NCBI GenBank assembly: GCA_018224345.1
Contig: JAGTUW010000179.1
Span: 1-10,397, forward strand
Reading direction: 5' to 3'
DNA from: Bacteroidota bacterium
GTDB taxonomy: Bacteria > Bacteroidota > Ignavibacteria > SZUA-365
DNA length: 10,397 bases
The translations under genes were made by a program, and so were the position numbers. Every line of letters begins with the position of its first letter. Within the stretch, counting starts at the first letter, position 1. Shown here piece by piece: positions 1 to 6,327 of this stretch. The notes under the pieces are model-generated. The model ran no database searches, had not been told where the DNA came from, and saw nothing but the letters and a program-made list of their open reading frames with translations.

Positions 1-991
1 CATCGGCCATCACGTTCGTCAGGCCCCAGGCGATGTGTTCATTGTTGCCGATGACGATGCCGGGGGTTCCGGGAATACCGACACCGGCCACATTGAGGCC
101 TGGTGCATGCAGATGCATGATATACCAACGTGCCGGTTGCATATGCAGCAGATGCGGGTCATTTGCCAGTAATGCATGGCCGCGCAAGGAGCGGTCTCGT
201 GTGACCACCCAGCTGTTGCTCCCGATGGCCGAGCCGGTCGTGCCCGTCAGACGTTGCGCGGCGACAAGCGCATTGCGCATATCCTCTCCCGCAATACCGA
301 CAGGACGGTAATCGGGTGGAAGAATCACCGGGGCGTCGTCAGGGTAGGTGGGGAACAATTCGCGTGCCTGTTCCTCGCCGAGTGTGTCGACCAGGGCTCC
401 CAGTGTCAAATCCACCCACCACGACAGCGCCAGTTCCCAGCCCATCAGACGTGTGATAATGAGCGAATGCGCGGGAGTCCATTCCTCCGGTGTGTAGCGC
501 AGAAGATCAAACTCGAGCGGGTAGCGTCCCTCCATCTGCCGGATGCCCGCGTTGACGCCGGTGCTGTAGGCGTTGAGCAGATTTCTCGTCTGATCCGATA
601 CCGAAAAGTAGAGACTGTCGGCAAGATGATGAATACCGATCGTACGCATGAGCCGATCGACCGGGACGGCCTCGGGGCCCAGGACTTCGGCAAGACGTCC
701 CATCCCGTAACGACGAAGCATATCCATCTGCCACAGCCGGTCCTGCGCATGCACGTAACCGGCGGCGACATAGGCGTCATATTGCGAATCGGCGAGGATA
801 TGCGGAATCCCTGCGGGATCACGAATGACGGAAACTTCGTCGGAGAGGCCGCTGATACTTGTGCTGCCTTCGGTATCCGGCAGGGACTTGGTCATGATGT
901 AGTAGAGGGCGTAGACTGCGATGCCGGTCAGGATAAGGAATGCGCCGGTGAGACCAGCAAGCAGAACCCGGGTATTTTGTCGCGGAGCCAT
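1..991 (-). CDS. Penicillin acylase family protein (N-terminal part, cut by window edge)
   Basis: This is an Ntn-hydrolase of the penicillin G acylase/AHL acylase superfamily, which hydrolyses amide bonds of acylated substrates in the periplasm. The start is the ATG complementary to 989-991, and 330 codons are visible. Residues about 9-33 form one hydrophobic segment, a signal anchor or uncleaved signal peptide. It is followed by the family pattern of a GL..EVSVIRD..GIPHI stretch and AGYVHAQDRLWQMD. Autocatalytic cleavage is expected between Gly257 and Ser258 in GSNSWVV, making Ser258 the N-terminal nucleophile of the beta chain. The conserved LANDPHL follows. The rest of the beta chain, including the oxyanion Asn, lies beyond base 1. 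The gene is divergent from the OmpA-type gene and has no Shine-Dalgarno sequence. The family call is firm; the substrate (beta-lactam, acyl-homoserine lactone or other) cannot be read from this part. Confidence 0.93.
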   Translation of the reverse strand, partial: MAPRQNTRVLLAGLTGAFLILTGIAVYALYYIMTKSLPDTEGSTSISGLSDEVSVIRDPAGIPHILADSQYDAYVAAGYVHAQDRLWQMDMLRRYGMGRLAEVLGPEAVPVDRLMRTIGIHHLADSLYFSVSDQTRNLLNAYSTGVNAGIRQMEGRYPLEFDLLRYTPEEWTPAHSLIITRLMGWELALSWWVDLTLGALVDTLGEEQARELFPTYPDDAPVILPPDYRPVGIAGEDMRNALVAAQRLTGTTGSAIGSNSWVVTRDRSLRGHALLANDPHLLHMQPARWYIMHLHAPGLNVAGVGIPGTPGIVIGNNEHIAWGLTNVMAD

Positions 992-1065
992 AGCGGAAAA
1001 CTAGCATGGTTGGAGAGGATTTCCAATTGCCCGTTGATGAAGAAAAAAAACATTAAGAAGAGCAG

Positions 1066-1189
1066 GAAAAAACCACAAAATCACTAAATCACGAATAAAG
1101 AGCACGAAAAGGTTTCGGGGCGCTCGTTATTTCATAATAAGAGCTACGAAAGACTTTCGTGCTCTTGTTGGTGTATTGGTGGTTTTTTC
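1066..1189. repeat. Nested imperfect inverted repeat, MITE-like or REP-like hairpin
   Basis: The outer arms are GAAAAAACCAC (1066-1076) and its exact complement (1179-1189). The middle arms are a perfect 12-bp match, AAGAGCACGAAA (1098-1109) against 1155-1166. Inside these, TTTCG (1113-1117) pairs with CGAAA (1147-1151) and GCTC (1122-1125) with GAGC (1141-1144). The left arm carries CAC-led units starting at 1074, 1082, 1090 and 1103. The right arm is a diverged inverted copy that is several bases shorter between the outer and middle stems. It lies between divergent genes, so it cannot be a terminator for either. Its origin and role are unknown. Confidence 0.8.
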
Positions 1190-1232
1190 TTCAGTGGAAC
1201 TTCTCGATGGCGAAGCGGGGAGCCATACCGTG

Positions 1233-1268
1233 TGCGGAATTGAGAAAAAAAATGTGTAACATTCCGCA
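1233..1268. repeat. 8-bp perfect inverted repeat upstream of the OmpA-type gene
   Basis: TGCGGAAT (1233-1240) and its complement ATTCCGCA (1261-1268) flank a 20-base A-rich spacer. A G/T pair would extend the stem by one in RNA. The right arm ends about 30 bases upstream of the TTGACA hexamer, so it could be a two-half-site regulator target or an RNA hairpin. The A/T tract lies in the loop rather than after the stem, which argues against a terminator. Confidence 0.5.
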
Positions 1269-1299
1269 TTGAAGAATGACGTGGCTTTTCGCAAGTTAG

Positions 1300-1328
1300 T
1301 TGACAAGTCACAATTCTGTCTCAATTGT
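1300..1328 (+). promoter_or_regulatory. Possible promoter of the OmpA-type operon (weak)
   Basis: A perfect TTGACA lies at 1300-1305, 36 bases before the ATG at 1342. Seventeen bases downstream the sequence is AATTGT, a poor -10 match. A Bacteroidota-style TAnnTTTG element is also only partly matched (ATTGTTTG at 1324-1331). The position fits a promoter with a very short leader, but the assignment rests mainly on the -35 hexamer. Confidence 0.25.
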
Positions 1329-1341
1329 TTGATTGTTTTCC

Positions 1342-2883
1342 ATGAAACACCGCGTGGCTCAAAGCTGCTTCCTGCTGTTTTTTCTTATCTGCACAGCGAG
1401 TCCGCTGGCGGCACAGACGCGTCTGGATTTTTCTGAACGCGAGAATCTCGGCCCCCTGATCAACTCGGAGTATCACGAGGTGCTCCCGGTCATCGCTCCC
1501 GATGGCAAAACACTGTATTTCGTGCGCAAGGATCATCCCCAAAATACCGGGCCGGACCGCAGGGACGACATATGGTACAGTAAGCTACAGCCAGACGGTA
1601 CCTGGGGGCCGTCACGAAACATTGGTCCGCCTCTCAACAGCGCGGGCTTCAATTTCGTCTGCACGGTCATGCCCGACAACAACGCATTGCTGCTCGGGAA
1701 CAAGTATTTTCCCGATGGAAGTCAGGATGAGGGTGTATCGATGAGCTATCGTTCTGATGACGGCTGGTCTTTCCCCGTCAATCTTGAAATCCGGAACATC
1801 AACAATCTTGATGATTTTTCGGAATACACCGCATCCCCCGACGGACAGGTCATCATCATGTCTGTGCGTCGCACGGATGGTCTCGGCGGTCGCGACCTGT
1901 ATGTTTCACGCAAAAACGAGAGCGGGACCTGGACGAATCCGATGAATATGGGTGCGACAGTCAACAGTCCAGACGGCGATATTACGCCTTTTCTCGCTGC
2001 TGATGGATTGACGCTTTATTTTTCGAGTGATCGGCCGGGCGGCTTCGGCAGCAATGATGTGTACATGACTCGCCGTCTCGATTCCACATGGCGCAATTGG
2101 TCAGAACCCCGGAATCTCGGTTACCCGATAAATACGCCGGGGTGGGATGCCTACTATACTGTGCCCGCCAGCGGAGAGTACGCCTACTTCGTCTCCACAA
2201 GTGATGGTTACGGAAAGGGAGATATTTTCCGCATCGCATTGCCGGAAAGTGCACGGCCCTATCCTGTCATGCTCGTCAGCGGCACGGTTCGTGATGTGGA
2301 CGGAACGATCGTTCCCGCGACCATACGCTACGAGCGTCTTTCGGATGGCAAGAATATCGGAATCGCGCATACCGATCCGAAGACAGGGGAGTACAAGATT
2401 GCCTTGCCGATGGGCAGTGAGTACGGGGTGCACGCTGATGCCGAAGGATTTTACCCGGTCAGCACGCATCTGGATCTGGGTGATCTCTCAAGCTTCGATG
2501 AGGTGCATCGCGATCTGACACTCGCACCACTTACACGCGGGACTTCTATCCGTCTGAACAACATTTTTTTTGATTTCGACAGCGACAGACTCCGTGATGA
2601 GTCGAAACCGGAACTCGACCGACTCTTCACGATGCTGGAGGCCAACCCGAGCATGATCATACAGATCGATGGTCACACGGACGATTACGGCGGCTATGAA
2701 TACAATCTGAATCTTTCACGGCAGCGCGCGGCGGCGGTTGTCGATTACGTTGTTTCCCAGGGGATTTCCTCGGTGCGGCTGGTGCCGCGTGGCTTCGGGA
2801 AAACCAGGCCCGTGGCGACCAATCAAACCGAGGAGGGGCGACAGCTCAACCGCCGTGTTGAATACACCATTCTCCAGAACTGA
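1342..2883 (+). CDS. Secreted PD40 propeller / CRD-like / OmpA-domain outer-membrane protein
   Basis: This 513-residue exported protein probably tethers the outer membrane or a surface complex to peptidoglycan. A signal peptide covers residues 1 to about 24 (hydrophobic run, then SPLAAQ), with no lipobox. Residues about 35-305 contain five TolB/PD40-like propeller repeats (APDGKTLYF, SPDGQVIIM, AADGLTLYFSSDRPGGFGSNDVY and others). A carboxypeptidase-regulatory-like fold follows at about 312-395 (VSGTVRDVDG). The OmpA C-terminal domain starts near 404 (FFDFDSD). In it, Asp447 of GHTD and Arg462 of LSRQRA sit 15 residues apart, as in peptidoglycan-binding OmpA domains. The ATG at 1342 is preferred over an in-frame TTG at 1333 because it directly precedes a normal signal peptide. 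No Shine-Dalgarno sequence is visible. The order recalls the T9SS protein PorE, but the TPR part and lipoprotein cysteine are missing. It is first in a probable six-gene operon. Confidence 0.9.
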   Translation: MKHRVAQSCFLLFFLICTASPLAAQTRLDFSERENLGPLINSEYHEVLPVIAPDGKTLYFVRKDHPQNTGPDRRDDIWYSKLQPDGTWGPSRNIGPPLNSAGFNFVCTVMPDNNALLLGNKYFPDGSQDEGVSMSYRSDDGWSFPVNLEIRNINNLDDFSEYTASPDGQVIIMSVRRTDGLGGRDLYVSRKNESGTWTNPMNMGATVNSPDGDITPFLAADGLTLYFSSDRPGGFGSNDVYMTRRLDSTWRNWSEPRNLGYPINTPGWDAYYTVPASGEYAYFVSTSDGYGKGDIFRIALPESARPYPVMLVSGTVRDVDGTIVPATIRYERLSDGKNIGIAHTDPKTGEYKIALPMGSEYGVHADAEGFYPVSTHLDLGDLSSFDEVHRDLTLAPLTRGTSIRLNNIFFDFDSDRLRDESKPELDRLFTMLEANPSMIIQIDGHTDDYGGYEYNLNLSRQRAAAVVDYVVSQGISSVRLVPRGFGKTRPVATNQTEEGRQLNRRVEYTILQN

Positions 2884-2893
2884 TGGATGCAGT

Positions 2894-3115
2894 ATGAGCA
2901 CCTCTGAAATTAGTCTTTCGACCCGCAGGGATTGTCATCTCACTCTGTTTCATGATACCGATGACCCGCTGTCATGGATACTCCGACGGTGGAAACGCGG
3001 ATTTCTCGGCAGGCGCAGCGCCGAAGTACTCTGGTTCTCAACCCGTGAACAAGCGGAAGATTATGCCCGTCAGCTTGTTCGCGAGTGTGAAGGCGGCCCG
3101 CGCGTTGCTGTCTGA
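2894..3115 (+). CDS. Hypothetical small protein, 73 residues
   Basis: I do not recognise a family. It starts 10 bases after the OmpA-type gene and ends 2 bases before the next start, so it fits tightly in the operon. A weak GGA lies 7 bases upstream of the ATG. The protein is basic in its middle (ILRRWKRGFLGRR), followed by a short hydrophobic strand (AEVLWFS) and a probable amphipathic helix (TREQAEDYARQLVRE). This looks like a small soluble alpha/beta fold. There is no signal peptide, membrane segment or metal-binding cysteine pair. Support for its being real comes from close packing and the absence of another plausible frame here. Confidence 0.65.
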   Translation: MSTSEISLSTRRDCHLTLFHDTDDPLSWILRRWKRGFLGRRSAEVLWFSTREQAEDYARQLVRECEGGPRVAV

Positions 3116-3117
3116 GG
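3114..3117 (+). promoter_or_regulatory. Ribosome binding site GAGG, overlapping the upstream stop
   Basis: GAGG overlaps the stop codon of the 73-residue gene and directly abuts the ATG at 3118. It is 6 bases from the in-frame ATG at 3124, which is a normal Shine-Dalgarno spacing. This favours 3124 as the working start of the next gene. The stop/SD overlap suggests translational coupling. Confidence 0.45.
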
Positions 3118-3369
3118 ATGCCTATGGACGATGTATACCACTATTCCATTGAGAATGTACGCACCCAGATTGCCGCACAGTCGGCTGTGCTTGGTGTGTA
3201 TGAACTGCGTTTTTATGTTGAAGGCGGGCGCCCTTCACGCGAGAACACAGGGCAGGTGGATACCTTCTACTACTATCCCTCCGGTGGGACCATCCGCGAT
3301 CGTGACATGAATATCATGTATTACGAGCCGAAACTCGATATCTATCATACATCCAGCCGCGATGCCTGA
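3118..3369 (+). CDS. Hypothetical tyrosine-rich small protein, 83 residues
   Basis: No family is recognised. The longest form starts at 3118, two bases after the preceding stop. The ATG at 3124 (81 residues) has the better-spaced GAGG and may be the true start. About ten tyrosines occur, including a YYY cluster (DTFYYYPSGG) and MYYEP. The first part (VRTQIAAQSAVLGVYELRFYVEGG) looks helix then strand. There is no signal peptide or membrane segment, so it is probably cytoplasmic. Lying between the OmpA-type gene and the amidase, it is likely co-transcribed and co-translated with the 73-residue protein. The two may work together, but that is inferred only from packing. Confidence 0.68.
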   Translation: MPMDDVYHYSIENVRTQIAAQSAVLGVYELRFYVEGGRPSRENTGQVDTFYYYPSGGTIRDRDMNIMYYEPKLDIYHTSSRDA

Positions 3370-3393
3370 TCACATCAAGGAGAGGCAGCCTGA

Positions 3394-4188
3394 ATGATCG
3401 TAGCAGCCTTGCAGTTCAACCCCGCTTTTCTCGACGTACATGCCAATCTCATAACGCTTGAGGAGTATCTTCGTGGGATCGAGGCCGATCTGGTGGTTCT
3501 CCCGGAACTCTGCACCACCGGATATTTCTTTCACGATACTGCGCAGCTGCGCTCAGTGGCGGTGCATCGTGATGCAGAGGGGCTTGCGCTGTTTCGCGAT
3601 ATGGCGCGTGAACACGGGATGATCGTTGTCGCAGGCTTTGCCGAACGGGATGGCGACAGACTCTACAATTCAGCTGCAACCGCGTTCCCTGACGGCCGTC
3701 TGGAAGTATATCGCAAAGTACATCTGTTCGCCGAGGAAAAATTGCACTTCACTCCGGGTGACGGTGGGTTTTCCGTACTCCGTTGGGGCGACCGACTGCG
3801 CTTGGGTGTGATGATCTGCTATGACTGGCGCTTTCCGGAAGCGGCACGAACGCTGGCCCTGCGCGGTGCACAGGTGATTGCTCATCCCTCAAATCTGGTC
3901 GTGGCTCCAAAGTACTGGAAGCCCGTCATGCGCGCGCGTTCTTTCGAAAACAAAGTGTTCACGATCTCTGCGAACAGAAACGGCACGGAAGAGCGCCGTG
4001 GGGATCGGTTGGTGTTTCATGGCTGCAGCCAGATCGTTGCACCGAACGGGACAGCGCTCGAAGAAGTGGATGAGTACTTCGAAGGCTGGCTGCAGACGGA
4101 AATCAGTCCGGCGAACGCCGATGAAAAGGCCTTTTCGCAATGGAACGATATTATGGCTGATCGTCGGCCTGATACTTATCAGCTCTAG
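3394..4188 (+). CDS. Carbon-nitrogen hydrolase (nitrilase superfamily amidase)
   Basis: This is a 264-residue cytoplasmic hydrolase of C-N bonds other than peptide bonds. The family's Glu-Lys-Cys catalytic set is complete: Glu38 in VLPELCTTGY, Lys108 in YRKVHLF and Cys142 in MICYDWRFPE. The auxiliary Glu is at 115. The length is normal for a single-domain nitrilase and there is no membrane part, so it is not an apolipoprotein N-acyltransferase. GAGG at 3382-3385 lies 8 bases before the ATG. It is 24 bases downstream of the small tyrosine-rich gene and 9 bases upstream of the DUF374 acyltransferase. Candidate activities in this branch include omega-amidase and N-carbamoylputrescine amidase types; the substrate cannot be assigned. 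Confidence 0.9.
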   Translation: MIVAALQFNPAFLDVHANLITLEEYLRGIEADLVVLPELCTTGYFFHDTAQLRSVAVHRDAEGLALFRDMAREHGMIVVAGFAERDGDRLYNSAATAFPDGRLEVYRKVHLFAEEKLHFTPGDGGFSVLRWGDRLRLGVMICYDWRFPEAARTLALRGAQVIAHPSNLVVAPKYWKPVMRARSFENKVFTISANRNGTEERRGDRLVFHGCSQIVAPNGTALEEVDEYFEGWLQTEISPANADEKAFSQWNDIMADRRPDTYQL

Positions 4189-4197
4189 GCGGCAACA

Positions 4198-4836
4198 ATG
4201 AAACAATGGATCCTGCGCACATTGATCGAAATCGTCAATCGTACGATCACCTTTACCACCGAGAATGAATCACCTCTGCTTGTGCTGCTGGAAAAAAAAC
4301 TACCGTTCGTCATGGTGTTCTGGCACGGATCTATGACCTATCCCTGGTGGAGGATGAGAAATCTCAATATTGCAGCCCTCGTGAGCCAGAGCAGGGATGG
4401 ACAGTTGCTCGCGGATCTGCTGCGACAGTGGGGATACAACATTCTCCGGGGATCGAGCAGTCGTGGCAGCAAGGAGGCGATGAGTGCGATGCGTGCGGCA
4501 ATTCGTGAGGGACATCCGTTGTGTATCACTCCTGATGGACCACGTGGCCCCTATCATGAAATGAAAATGGGAGCGATTCGCTTGGCGCAGACCATGAACG
4601 TCCCGCTTCTCATGGTCAATGTCGGCTACCGTCGCTTCAAACGATTGCGCAATTGGGACCGCTTTGAAATACCCATGCCTTTTACTCATGCCCGCGTCAT
4701 TTACAGTGACCCGATAATTATCGATCCCGCACTCGAGGGCGAAGCGCTCGATGAACAGCGCCTGGAGCTGGAGAAACAGATGATCGCGCAGTATCGCAAA
4801 GCAGTGCTGGAGGTGGCTCCTGAGGACACACCCTGA
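4198..4836 (+). CDS. DUF374-type lysophospholipid acyltransferase (LpxJ-like family)
   Basis: This 212-residue protein belongs to the LPLAT superfamily, DUF374 branch. The family includes Helicobacter/Campylobacter LpxJ, a secondary acyltransferase of lipid A. Visible motifs are FWHG with His43, SQSRDG (64-68, Asp67), the RGSSSRGS loop and ITPDGPRGP with Asp113. These are the family's signature blocks in the right order. It is expected at the inner face of the inner membrane. A weak AGGCGG (4187-4192) precedes the ATG. Lying directly before lpxK supports a lipid A role, probably transfer of a secondary acyl chain to a Kdo2-lipid A precursor. The family is firm; the exact acceptor is inferred. 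Confidence 0.88.
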   Translation: MKQWILRTLIEIVNRTITFTTENESPLLVLLEKKLPFVMVFWHGSMTYPWWRMRNLNIAALVSQSRDGQLLADLLRQWGYNILRGSSSRGSKEAMSAMRAAIREGHPLCITPDGPRGPYHEMKMGAIRLAQTMNVPLLMVNVGYRRFKRLRNWDRFEIPMPFTHARVIYSDPIIIDPALEGEALDEQRLELEKQMIAQYRKAVLEVAPEDTP

Positions 4837-4878
4837 CCCGGTAACTGTGGATTATATGATAAGTGAAAAGGTCCGAAC

Positions 4879-5919
4879 ATGATCGAACGCTTGCTCTCCC
4901 GTCTTTACGGTACCGCCGTTACCCTGCGTAATCAGGCCTATGAAAACGGGTTGTTGCGTGTCGCACGGGCCAGCGTCCCAGTCATCTCGGTCGGCAATAT
5001 CACGGTTGGAGGCAGCGGTAAGACACCGGTCGTCGAGTACCTGTTGCATCATCTTCTCCGAAACGGATGCCGCGCCGCTGTCATAACGCGTGGCTATCGA
5101 CGCGAAACACGGGGAACAGTCCTGGTCTCGGACGGCAGGGATCATATCGTAACTGCCCGCCAGGGCGGTGATGAAGCCGTACAGATTGCCGCAAAGTTTT
5201 CCGGTCTCGTCGTGATTGCGGATGAGAATCGCGTCCGTGGCGCCAGAAAGGCATCCAGCGATTTCGACATTGATGTGATCATTCTCGATGATGCCTATCA
5301 GCACCGCGCACTGCATCGCGATCTCGATATCGTCGTTATTGATGCAATAGAACATCTGTATACACAGCGGCTGCTTCCTGCAGGGCGGTTGCGGGAACCG
5401 CTGGAAAGCCTGCGCAGGGCGGACCTGATTCTCCTGAGTAAATGTGAACCGACCATCGATGTCGCCCAGGCGCAACGCTCTCTCAGCGCTTTCACCAATG
5501 TTCCGGTCTTTGCCACGAGATATGTGCCTCTGCGAATTTGTCAACTTGCTTCCGACGACACCAGCTCCGCAGATGCGTTGCGCGCGATGAAACTGGGAGT
5601 GTTTTGCGGGATTGCATTGCCGGAGGGCTTTCACCGGACACTGCAGGGCCTCGGCCTTCACACCGTCTTTACCCGTGACTTTCCGGATCATCACTGGTAT
5701 GATGGCGAAGATATCGATGCGTTACTGGTGGGAGGAGAGACAACTGGTGTCCAGGCATGGATCACCACAGAGAAAGATGCTGTCCGGTTGAAGGACAGCG
5801 ATCTCTGGCAACGCCTCGGGAAGGTGTATTATCCCGAGATGGCTGTTGAGTGTATGGGCGACGAGCACGCGCTGTTTGCGCACATCGGAGCTCAGGTCCG
5901 TTGCGCGGCGGTGCGATAG
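4879..5919 (+). CDS. lpxK: Tetraacyldisaccharide 4'-kinase
   Basis: LpxK phosphorylates the 4' position of tetraacyldisaccharide-1-phosphate to give lipid IVA, at the inner membrane. The 346 residues match the usual family length. The N-terminal hydrophobic/basic helix is followed by VISVGNITVGGSGKTPVVEY, with the P-loop ending at Lys48-Thr49. The conserved ITRGYRRE, the Walker-B-like LDDAYQH (Asp137-Asp138), FPDHHWY (His271-His272) and TTEKDAVRL (296-304) are all present. AAAAGG (4866-4871) lies 7 bases before the ATG. It is last in the plus-strand run, and its final 28 bases overlap the convergent zinc-finger gene. No terminator hairpin with a T-run was seen after the stop. The call is secure. 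Confidence 0.97.
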   Translation: MIERLLSRLYGTAVTLRNQAYENGLLRVARASVPVISVGNITVGGSGKTPVVEYLLHHLLRNGCRAAVITRGYRRETRGTVLVSDGRDHIVTARQGGDEAVQIAAKFSGLVVIADENRVRGARKASSDFDIDVIILDDAYQHRALHRDLDIVVIDAIEHLYTQRLLPAGRLREPLESLRRADLILLSKCEPTIDVAQAQRSLSAFTNVPVFATRYVPLRICQLASDDTSSADALRAMKLGVFCGIALPEGFHRTLQGLGLHTVFTRDFPDHHWYDGEDIDALLVGGETTGVQAWITTEKDAVRLKDSDLWQRLGKVYYPEMAVECMGDEHALFAHIGAQVRCAAVR

Positions 5920-6251
5920 CGAAGCATGCCGGAACACTGTGCACAGAAATGAGCGGTTGGATTTCTTTCCAGCTCACTTTCCGTGATCAATCCCTTGCAG
6001 AAAATGCAGCGACCGTATTCCCCACGTTTCATGCGTTCAAGCGCCAGGCGCAATTCATTCAATTGCGGATCGGCTTTGAATGCCATCTTGGCGATGAGCT
6101 GATCTTCCGACAGATCAGGTGGGGGGTCGGCATATTTGCGCTCGAGTATGGTCGCGATGTGTCCGAGAATGATTTCACGTATCACTCCCTCCCGCAGCGT
6201 CGCATTGGCGTCGTGCTCATACCGGGCTGTACTGTTGTGTGTGGCAGTCAT
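5892..6251 (-). CDS. TraR/DksA-family C4 zinc-finger protein
   Basis: This 119-residue protein resembles DksA, which enters the RNA polymerase secondary channel and modulates initiation. The zinc finger uses Cys82, Cys85, Cys103 and Cys106 in RCIFCKG...NPTAHFCAQC, closely matching the DksA C-terminal block. Before it, a helical stretch (about 58-78, ending KRGEYGRC) and another at about 15-40 would form a short coiled coil. The tip reads ADPPPDLSEDQ rather than the DksA DxxDxA pattern: the two aspartates are one residue further apart and the alanine is absent. A ppGpp/DksA-like effect is therefore not assured. The start at 6251 has no Shine-Dalgarno sequence. A strong sigma70-like promoter lies about 50 bases upstream. 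The 3' end overlaps lpxK by 28 bases. Confidence 0.88.
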   Translation of the reverse strand: MTATHNSTARYEHDANATLREGVIREIILGHIATILERKYADPPPDLSEDQLIAKMAFKADPQLNELRLALERMKRGEYGRCIFCKGLITESELERNPTAHFCAQCSGMLRYRTAAQRT

Positions 6252-6298
6252 ATCGCTCGGGATTGGGATGAAACGAAATACCGGTGATCTTGAACCGG

Positions 6299-6327
6299 AT
6301 GATACATTATTTCCGGATCAGTGTCAA
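6299..6327 (-). promoter_or_regulatory. Sigma70-like promoter of the zinc-finger gene
   Basis: On the minus strand, TTGACA (6322-6327) is followed after exactly 17 bases by TATCAT (6299-6304), a near-consensus promoter. Transcription would start near 6292, giving a leader of about 40 bases before the ATG at 6251. The TGA stop of mnmG (6324-6326) lies inside the -35 hexamer, so the promoter begins where the upstream gene ends. Near-identical CCGGATCA (6313-6320) and CCGGATGA (6295-6302), as read on the plus strand, sit 18 bases apart around the -10 box and could be regulator sites. Confidence 0.7.

Larger units (their letters stand above)
992..1341. other. Divergent intergenic region, 350 bases
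   Basis: This gap separates the start codons of the divergent acylase and OmpA-type genes, so promoters for both must lie in or near it. It is more AT-rich than the flanking genes, with several A and T runs. It holds a 124-base nested inverted repeat, a separate 8-bp inverted repeat and an isolated TTGACA hexamer. Open frames crossing it have no recognisable protein content, and I see no tRNA. A convincing promoter for the acylase was not found. Confidence 0.7.

Noticed and set aside
992..1020. Promoter of Bacteroidota type (TAnnTTTG) for the acylase gene
   Set aside because: On the minus strand only TAGTTTTC resembles it, just before the ATG, with a poorly matched upstream TTG; too weak to list.
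176..1087. 303-codon plus-strand open frame
   Set aside because: It is antisense to the acylase gene, whose product shows clear family motifs; the plus-strand translation has no recognisable content.
1333..1344. TTG start for the OmpA-type gene
   Set aside because: It adds only three residues before an ATG that opens a normal signal peptide, and no SD motif supports it.
4852..5694. 280-codon minus-strand open frame
   Set aside because: It is a shadow of lpxK, which has all its family motifs on the plus strand.
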